39,013 bases of DNA from Bdellovibrionota bacterium (GTDB lineage Bacteria; Bdellovibrionota; Bacteriovoracia; Bacteriovoracales; Bacteriovoracaceae), in the NCBI GenBank assembly GCA_030828105.1, contig JAURDE010000005.1, forward strand, positions 1 to 39,013, read 5' to 3'. The position numbers were made by a program, and so were the translations under genes. Shown here one piece after another: positions 33,721 through 39,013 of the stretch; position 1 is the stretch's first letter; each line of letters opens with the position of its first letter. The notes beneath the pieces were generated by a model. That model saw only the letters and a list, made by a program, of their open reading frames with translations, had not been told where the DNA came from and did no database searches.

Positions 33721-34703
33721 AACTTTTATTAACTATGCTTATGACTCTTATTTCTCTTACTTCACATGCTGGCGATAGAGTGTGGAATGGAGGAGGCTTA
33801 TCTGAGAAAAACATTCTTTGGGCATTAGTATCTCTTAACAAATATATAGAAGACTGTTTAAACGGTCCATACTGTAATTTAACAAAAAAAGAACGAAAAC
33901 TTCTTAAGGAGATTCAAGATATACACCTTAGAGAACCTCAAGGGCCAAACTTTATTCAGTTTAAGTCCCATTTCAAAAATGAAGCAAACTTTGATTTTGG
34001 TGAAGGAATTAGATTGGCCAAAACTAAGCTTTATCCTGGTTCTCCTATTCTAATAAATACAGATCTACTTTACAGAAGGGCAAATAACAAAGTCATAGCA
34101 TTTACTGTAGCTGATGCCGTCTCTTTACTTATTCATGAAATTGGACATCATACAGGAGAAAAGAACCATACTGTTTTAGACTTATTGGGGGCCAAAGTTA
34201 GCATGGTCGTCCAAAAGTTTTCAGAAAAGGCCCCTTTCTTTCCTACCAATGATAAGATTCAGATCGTCAGCTTTAATAGTGATAATCATGCACAATTCCC
34301 TGAGATTCTTATCTATGTAGAGGATGAAATCATTGATCTTACAAAGAAAGTTCAAAAGAAACTAGATTGCCATGATGACTATAGGTCGATACCTAAGGGC
34401 GCAACGTTTCACAATATATACTGGAAACCCTTTTACAAAAGAAGTGATTACATCAAATTTAAATTTGAAGGTAACCTCTGGGTTTATTGCCAAAGCCGAA
34501 ATGGTCTTGTTCAGGAAAAACCTGAAGGAAATTATCTCGAAGTTACTTTCAAAGGAAAAATTCTTGATAATTCAGACTTTGGGGATAAAGAATACAGTCA
34601 GTTTAAAGTCAAATTTATCCCAGGAAGCCTCGATATTGAGGTTAAAAAAATGTGGATGTTAGTCGGAGAAGGTAACCCTCTTGATGCCATCCCAGGAAAT
34701 TAA
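33717..34703 (+). CDS. Exported HEXXH metalloprotease-like protein
   Basis: Signal peptide (MKLLLTMLMTLISLTSHA), then a domain with LLIHEIGHHTGEKNH: His140-Glu141-x-x-His144 is a zinc-protease HEXXH, and Gly147 with His151 gives HEXXHxxGxxxH, one residue longer than the metzincin consensus. Asp155 is another possible third ligand. The C-terminal 140 residues are strand-rich and may be a substrate or surface module. Cysteines occur near 47, 53, 232 and 353-type positions in the mature part, consistent with export. It is coupled to the upstream regulator by a 4-base overlap. Peptidase activity is inferred from the motif only; no known family recognised. Confidence 0.65.
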   Translation: MKLLLTMLMTLISLTSHAGDRVWNGGGLSEKNILWALVSLNKYIEDCLNGPYCNLTKKERKLLKEIQDIHLREPQGPNFIQFKSHFKNEANFDFGEGIRLAKTKLYPGSPILINTDLLYRRANNKVIAFTVADAVSLLIHEIGHHTGEKNHTVLDLLGAKVSMVVQKFSEKAPFFPTNDKIQIVSFNSDNHAQFPEILIYVEDEIIDLTKKVQKKLDCHDDYRSIPKGATFHNIYWKPFYKRSDYIKFKFEGNLWVYCQSRNGLVQEKPEGNYLEVTFKGKILDNSDFGDKEYSQFKVKFIPGSLDIEVKKMWMLVGEGNPLDAIPGN

Positions 34704-34758
34704 TTCCTCCAATTAAATTTTATTTAAAGAGATTGTCTATACCTGACGCTAATAGGTT

Positions 34759-35496
34759 GTGAGAATTCTTAATTATTTCATCATATATATCCTCATTTAT
34801 GGTTGTTCCATAAACCCTAAAATACCTCTAAACCGTTACACAACTTCAGAGTCTCTAGGTGAAGGAGTAAGCACCAACTTCTATGTAGGTGGCACTAGTG
34901 ATGTAAAACTAGAAAATGATCTCGCAAGAACACCTATAAACCTAAACCCAGGTGAGCTAGGTACAAGTTTTGGTCTAGGGGGTGCAATAGACTTATCAGT
35001 TTTTGATTCCCTTGATATCGGATTTGATTACACTCTTTCTGGGCCTTTAAGGCTAAAGGCCGGTTGGCAATTACTGGGTGATGGCCGAAATGAAGCTAAG
35101 ATGTGGAGCTACTCTCTGGCCTTATTAGGCTCGGTTGGCGCTAGTATTCAAAGTAGAACATTAAGGGCCTCTAATGGAAGCACAAGAGTCTTTTGGATCG
35201 GGTCAGTCTACCATGATTATGAGGTCATTGCTGGTTTAAGGGTTATGGATTCCTTGCAACTATCAATTGGCACATGGAATGCAAAATATGGTGTCGATGT
35301 TGATATGGGAAGCGTTCAAATTGATACTAAAGGAGAAGTTAGAGGGTACCATCTTCTGACAAGCTATTTTTTTCCTAATATGGCCATTAAATTTGATATC
35401 GCTAAGTACTGGAACTATTACCAAGATCAAAATAAAGATGCGCTAGACTCGGATAAGGGAATGGAGTTTGGTTTGGCCATAGATTTCAATTTTTAA
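34759..35496 (+). CDS. Outer-membrane beta-barrel lipoprotein
   Basis: Lipobox IYGC (Cys16) after a GTG start, a short linker, then a Gly-rich strand domain with amphipathic repeats (STNFYVGG, GLGGAIDLSV, LDIGFDYTLSG, LRLKAGWQL, YSLALLGSVGAS) and an aromatic terminal strand (MEFGLAIDFNF). At 245 residues it fits an 8-10-stranded barrel. It follows the metalloprotease-like gene by 55 bases and may be part of its unit. It is one of four predicted barrels in the window and the second with a lipid anchor. Its last 11 bases overlap the convergent glycerate kinase gene. Confidence 0.7.
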   Translation: MRILNYFIIYILIYGCSINPKIPLNRYTTSESLGEGVSTNFYVGGTSDVKLENDLARTPINLNPGELGTSFGLGGAIDLSVFDSLDIGFDYTLSGPLRLKAGWQLLGDGRNEAKMWSYSLALLGSVGASIQSRTLRASNGSTRVFWIGSVYHDYEVIAGLRVMDSLQLSIGTWNAKYGVDVDMGSVQIDTKGEVRGYHLLTSYFFPNMAIKFDIAKYWNYYQDQNKDALDSDKGMEFGLAIDFNF

Positions 35497-36664
35497 TTAT
35501 AAAACGTACATCCATTAAATTCATTTTAGATTGAAACCTATAGCAACAACCCAACTTTTCAAAGAAAGTGGAGCTATTATAATCTTTTAAATATTTATCA
35601 ATATCTAAATTCAATTCTTGTGTTTTCTTAAATAATTCATAGTTAAAATAGGCCCCAGAATTAGTAGAATTCCCATCTTCACCATCTGTAGCAATACTGC
35701 CAATTGATACTTTATTGAGTTGATAAGATTCGAGGTTTAAATAGTTTTCGAAAAATACTTTCTTGGCCATGAGTAAGACAAAATGAGAATTTCGGCCACC
35801 TATACCTACATTTTTTGGTAAGGGAACATTTATCTCATTAAAAGAACAAACAACATCTGTTTCTTTGTCTAAAAGGGCCTTTAAGTGATGTTCAATATTC
35901 TCATTTAAGGATTTTTTAATTTGAATAATATTAACCAAGCGATGAGAAAAGAAATTTAATACATTTTTTTTGAGATAGTCTGAATTAATCAATATTTTGG
36001 TATATGTGTTTTTATCATTTTCATTAATTTTTTCTTCTAGAAGTTTTTCTCTTATTCTTCCTTTAAATGTGTCTTTTATTATCGCTGGATCATTGTATTT
36101 CAAATAATTAGTAAATGGTGCGCTTGAGGTAAGTAAATCATCACCATCAGGAATATCCGAAGCTATAAACTGATAAACCTCTTTACCTTTAAAATAGCGC
36201 AGACATTGTCCTGACTTAATTTCTGAACAAAGTGCTCTAATCTTATTTATATCTCTAATATCTAGACCACTCTCTACCAAAATTTTATTAATTTTCTCGA
36301 CCTCATCAAAGCTAAAGGCATTTTTGGGATATTCAAGCAAAGCAGAACCTCCCCCACTTATCCCTGCGTATAATACTTCTTCACTTCGAAAATTACCTAG
36401 CCACTCAATGAAGGCCTCGCCATTTTTAAAGCTTTTTAAACTAGGATATGGATGATTCCCTTGGAGAAAGCCTTCTATTTTATTTTTAGTAATCCCAAAA
36501 TGTTCTATAGGATTTAGGGCCACCATTTTTTGGTAAAGCTCAGGTGCATTTTTACCTAGAGTAAATAATTTGATTGGTAATTGTTCATTATTATAAAAGT
36601 CAAAAGATACTTCATCCCAGCTGAGTTTAGATTTTATAAAGTCAAAAAACTCATCTTCTACCAA
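35486..36664 (-). CDS. Glycerate 2-kinase (GckA/MOFRL family)
   Basis: A 392-residue protein of the MOFRL family, which phosphorylates glycerate to 2-phosphoglycerate; some members are annotated as hydroxypyruvate reductase. Seen: GNHPYPS (about 69-75), the glycine-rich GISGGGSALLEYP, the segment DINKIRALCSEIKSGQ (normally I-N-x-V-R-K-H-L-S-x-I-K-G-G), SDIPDGDD, and in the C-terminal domain GIGGRNSHFVLLMA and IATDGEDGNSTNSGAY. The usual K-G-G is K-S-G here and the conserved D-V-x-G-D is altered, a slightly divergent member. TTG start with AAGGA upstream, overlapping the CBS gene by seven bases. Confidence 0.85.
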   Translation of the reverse strand: MVEDEFFDFIKSKLSWDEVSFDFYNNEQLPIKLFTLGKNAPELYQKMVALNPIEHFGITKNKIEGFLQGNHPYPSLKSFKNGEAFIEWLGNFRSEEVLYAGISGGGSALLEYPKNAFSFDEVEKINKILVESGLDIRDINKIRALCSEIKSGQCLRYFKGKEVYQFIASDIPDGDDLLTSSAPFTNYLKYNDPAIIKDTFKGRIREKLLEEKINENDKNTYTKILINSDYLKKNVLNFFSHRLVNIIQIKKSLNENIEHHLKALLDKETDVVCSFNEINVPLPKNVGIGGRNSHFVLLMAKKVFFENYLNLESYQLNKVSIGSIATDGEDGNSTNSGAYFNYELFKKTQELNLDIDKYLKDYNSSTFFEKLGCCYRFQSKMNLMDVRFIIKN

Positions 36665-37137
36665 ACAAGATCCTTCATATTAAGAACAGCTTTCAGAGCA
36701 TTTGATCGCGTAATGACACCTGCGTATTTACCTTCATGAACTACCGGGTAGATTTGATAGTTATTTTTAAGAAAAAGATCGAGCACCTCAAACATCTCAG
36801 TGCCAAGTTCAACCGTTATAAGACGCTTACTCATAAATTCTCCGACGTTGCCTGGAGGAAGACTGCCATACTTTGCCGCAAAGGCATGACGAATAACATC
36901 CTTTTCTGATAAAAAGCCAATAAGGTTATTTTCTGCGTCAATTATGGGTAGACCACTTAACTTTTTATTTTGGAGAATTTTGGCCGCCTCAAAAATATCC
37001 ATACTCTCTTTTAAGGGTGCAAAGGACTTGTTTAAATACTCATCCACCAAAGGCAGTACAGTTTGATCAGTTCCTGACTTTTTATGAGGTGTTTTTGTGA
37101 CCGCAAATTTAGCATTTTCACTTACCGTATCGCTCAT
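36658..37137 (-). CDS. CBS-domain-pair protein
   Basis: A 159-residue protein made almost entirely of two CBS domains: the first at about 36-96 (SGLPIIDAENNLIGFLSEKDVIR) and the second at about 100-155 (YPVVHEGKYAGVITRSNALKAV). CBS pairs bind adenosine nucleotides and sense energy charge. The first 28 residues are a disordered, basic leader. Its stop lies inside the start of the glycerate kinase gene, so the two are translationally coupled, and it may regulate carbon or energy flow through that enzyme. Confidence 0.85.
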   Translation of the reverse strand: MSDTVSENAKFAVTKTPHKKSGTDQTVLPLVDEYLNKSFAPLKESMDIFEAAKILQNKKLSGLPIIDAENNLIGFLSEKDVIRHAFAAKYGSLPPGNVGEFMSKRLITVELGTEMFEVLDLFLKNNYQIYPVVHEGKYAGVITRSNALKAVLNMKDLVW

Positions 37138-37315
37138 TGGATAACTCCTTATAATGACCTCGTTATAGCTTACCTTATATTGGCAACACGTAACAGCATA
37201 ACCGGAAGTTTTCTTTTATTTTTAAATACATTTTATTTAGCAATAAATATCCTTTAAATTAAATAGCTTAACTGCTATTAATTAAAGCTTAAATTTATCA
37301 AGGACTTAAACCCTG

Positions 37316-38029
37316 TTGCTTATAATTCGCTATACCCTTATTGCTCTTTACATCGTTATATGGGGGATAATCTGTCTGCCAATTGTTCTCATTCTTAAAC
37401 CAAGAAGCGCTTATTCTTCTCCTATTGTGGCCTGGCTTTTAGGTAAGCCCGTCATTAATATATTAGGTCTTAAAATTGAGGTCATAGATAAGCATAAATT
37501 TTATCCCGGTTACCCTTCAGTCTTTGTTGGTAACCACCAAAGTAACCTTGATGCCTTTACCATGGCCTACCTTGTTCCCCAAAACACCGTATTCTTGGCA
37601 AAAAAAAGTTTACTTTTCATCCCTATTTTTGGTGCTATCACCTGGTTTGTAGGTACCATTTTTATTAACAGAAAAAAACGAAAGCACGCTGTTGGTAAAA
37701 TGGATGCCGCTGCAGAGGATATCAAAAATAAAAAGGTCTCTGTTTATATAATGCCTGAGGGAACGAGAAATCATGGCAAAGGCCTAGGAAGATTTAAAAA
37801 AGGGGCCTTTCACACCGCCATTAAGGCCAATGTTCCTATCATTCCCATGGCCTTTAGTAGCTACCATAAATATACTGATCTCCATAAATGGAATTCAGGT
37901 AAAATCCTTGTTAAGGTTTTGGATCCTATCAGCCCTGAAGGAAAAACAGTCGATGAGCTTATGCAGGAAACAAGGCTTGTGATGGAAAAGACCATTGATG
38001 AGTTAGACCTTAAGCTTTCTGAGTCTTAA
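37316..38029 (+). CDS. plsC: 1-acyl-sn-glycerol-3-phosphate acyltransferase
   Basis: A 237-residue membrane-associated acyltransferase that makes phosphatidic acid from lysophosphatidic acid. One or two N-terminal hydrophobic helices (about 5-27), the catalytic NHQSNLD (His74, Asp79), an FVGTIFINRKKR block, and PEGTRNHGKGLGRFKKGAF (147-165; the glycerol-phosphate site), then VPIIPMAF. All four family motifs are recognisable and the length is normal. The TTG start has AAGGA 11 bases upstream. Its last 20 bases overlap the convergent nth gene. Confidence 0.9.
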   Translation: MLIIRYTLIALYIVIWGIICLPIVLILKPRSAYSSPIVAWLLGKPVINILGLKIEVIDKHKFYPGYPSVFVGNHQSNLDAFTMAYLVPQNTVFLAKKSLLFIPIFGAITWFVGTIFINRKKRKHAVGKMDAAAEDIKNKKVSVYIMPEGTRNHGKGLGRFKKGAFHTAIKANVPIIPMAFSSYHKYTDLHKWNSGKILVKVLDPISPEGKTVDELMQETRLVMEKTIDELDLKLSES

Positions 38030-38663
38030 CAGCACTTCGTCTTCTAGGGTAAAGTTCTCGGCATAAAGGACAGTTAGTCCCATCACATCCTCTTGCACTA
38101 CAATATTCCCTACCGTAATAAATGATTTGCAGGTGAAGTTTTGCCCAAGTTTCTTTTGGGAAAACTTTTTTTAGACTTTCTTCAGTGACCTTAACATTTT
38201 TACCTGAGCTTAACCCCCACCTCTGTGCCAAGCGATGTATGTGTGTATCCACTGGAAAAGCGGGGGTATTAAAGGCCTGAATCATTACAACTGAGGCCGT
38301 TTTGTGGCCAACTCCTGGCAGTTCTTCTAGCTGTTCAAGACTTTGTGGTACCCGGCCTTCATACTTATCCAAAAGGATTTGAGAAAGTTCATAGATGGCC
38401 TTCGCCTTTTTTGGGGCAAGGCCACAGGGCCTAATAACATCTTCAATTTCTTTCACTTTAAGCTTAATCATTTTTTGTGGTGTTTTGGCCTTCTTAAAAA
38501 GAAATGGAGTTACCTTATTTACTCTTTCATCAGTACATTGAGCAGAAAGTAAAACAGCTATAAGAAGTGTATAGGGATCATCATGGTCGAGAGGAATAGC
38601 AGGATCTGGATAAAGCTCTTCTAACCTTTTGAGAATATGATTGGCCCGTTCTTGTTTTCTCAT
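38010..38663 (-). CDS. nth: Endonuclease III (DNA glycosylase/AP lyase)
   Basis: A 217-residue HhH-GPD DNA glycosylase that removes oxidised pyrimidines and cuts at the abasic site. LLSAQCTDERVN, the helix-hairpin-helix ELPGVGHKTASVV with catalytic Lys121, and FPVDTHIHRLAQR with Asp139 are intact. The C-terminal iron-sulfur region is atypical: cysteines 188, 193, 198 and 201 give C-x4-C-x4-C-x2-C instead of the usual C-x6-C-x2-C-x5-C, though four cysteines are still available. The ATG at 38663 has no clear ribosome site. It is divergent from the partial gene at 38782. Confidence 0.92.
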   Translation of the reverse strand: MRKQERANHILKRLEELYPDPAIPLDHDDPYTLLIAVLLSAQCTDERVNKVTPFLFKKAKTPQKMIKLKVKEIEDVIRPCGLAPKKAKAIYELSQILLDKYEGRVPQSLEQLEELPGVGHKTASVVMIQAFNTPAFPVDTHIHRLAQRWGLSSGKNVKVTEESLKKVFPKETWAKLHLQIIYYGREYCSARGCDGTNCPLCRELYPRRRSAVKTQKA

Positions 38664-38700
38664 CGATATGTACCTTTTTGCCTCACTATAGTTACATATC

Positions 38701-38727
38701 TCAATATAATCAAGATTTTGCCGAAAC
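38701..38727 (+). promoter_or_regulatory. Sigma-28 (FliA)-like promoter
   Basis: TCAA (38701-38704), 15 bases, then GCCGAAAC (38720-38727). The flagellar sigma factor consensus is TAAA-N15-GCCGATAA; the spacing is exact and the -10 box agrees at six of eight positions. It lies about 55 bases upstream of the partial gene's ATG on the same strand. Confidence 0.45.
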
Positions 38728-38781
38728 TTGGGTGAGGATCAATAGACAAGGATTGTCATAACTAGATTTAGTGAGGCATCC

Positions 38782-39013
38782 ATGAACATGGTCAACAAAC
38801 TCAACTCTCATTTAGGCAACAGTACTAGTTTTTCAAGTAACCAAAAAAAAAGAAATAACAACAAACGCCAGTCCGACCCCACCCCTGTCTCCAAAGATGA
38901 TATTAGTTTAACAAAAGAGGCCAAAGCAAAGTTTCAATTTAAAAATAATTACACAGAACTTAATAATTGTATTGAAATGCTAGAAAAGGCCCAGGAAAGA
39001 GTATCAAGTCTTG
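38782..39013 (+). CDS. N-terminal part of an unidentified protein (cut by window end)
   Basis: An ATG with GAGG six bases upstream opens a frame that continues past the end of the window (77 codons seen). The start is polar and Asn/Ser/Lys-rich (MNMVNKLNSH, then SSNQKKRNNNK) with no signal peptide. From about residue 45 it becomes a regular amphipathic helix (LTKEAKAKF, NNCIEMLEKAQERVSSL). A sigma-28-like promoter upstream hints at a flagellar or motility-related product, and the helix could suit a flagellin- or chaperone-like protein, but no family is recognised. Confidence 0.6.
   Translation, partial: MNMVNKLNSHLGNSTSFSSNQKKRNNNKRQSDPTPVSKDDISLTKEAKAKFQFKNNYTELNNCIEMLEKAQERVSSL

Noticed and set aside
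1-39013. tRNA or rRNA genes
   Set aside because: No cloverleaf with T-loop GGTTCGAATC-type sequence or conserved rRNA segment was noticed on either strand.

Overview
This window most likely comes from a low-GC, Gram-negative predatory bacterium of the Bdellovibrionota, closest in style to Bacteriovorax/Halobacteriovorax. That placement is an inference from gene content: a TIGR02147/DUF4423-type regulator, very large surface lipoproteins including one with an S74 chaperone tip, many exported proteases and outer-membrane barrels, and GTG/TTG starts mixed with ATG. No rRNA, tRNA, insertion sequence, CRISPR array or clear prophage was seen. The palindrome GGCC is strikingly common for AT-rich DNA.

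Layout. 1-711: a short PhaR-type regulator (minus) with a terminator, then a divergent control region with a TATAAT box between two ATGCTGCAT repeats, a 21-codon leader ORF and a hairpin over the next gene's ribosome site. 712-6261: an exported protein of unknown function and two tandem long-chain-type acyl-CoA dehydrogenases. 6254-8006 (minus): lipoprotein, a 59-residue single-pass membrane protein, and a soluble histidine kinase, probably one operon. 8065-8781: an MnmD-type tRNA methyltransferase. 8759-11068 (minus): exported papain-like protease coupled to an exported polysaccharide-deacetylase-like protein. 11152-12495 (minus): a KamA-family radical-SAM aminomutase, divergent from a membrane TraB/TIKI-like protein. 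13792-14173 is empty. 14174-15443 (minus): a small membrane protein and a trypsin-like lipoprotein. 15534-17865: SDR oxidoreductase, tyrosine recombinase, outer-membrane barrel.

17909-30380 is the most remarkable stretch. A 1842-residue lipoprotein fibre with a C-terminal S74 chaperone and a 1449-residue lipoprotein with Ig-like repeats, both on the minus strand, alternate with three plus-strand predicted barrel proteins (17257, 23714, 29172). The two giants and the barrels at 23714 and 29172 are transcribed divergently from shared control regions. This looks like a cell-surface adhesion and anchoring locus, in the manner of the chimeric trimeric fibres described in Bdellovibrio.

30399-39013: a cytosolic paralogue of the deacetylase-like protein, a polytopic membrane protein, a lipoprotein followed by tandem terminators, then a TIGR02147-type regulator coupled to an exported HEXXH metalloprotease-like protein and followed by a barrel lipoprotein. 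After these come glycerate 2-kinase with a CBS protein (minus), PlsC-type acyltransferase (plus), endonuclease III (minus, with unusual cysteine spacing), and a gene cut by the window end that sits behind a sigma-28-like promoter. Six tail-to-tail gene pairs overlap at their ends; only one convergent junction has a recognisable terminator.
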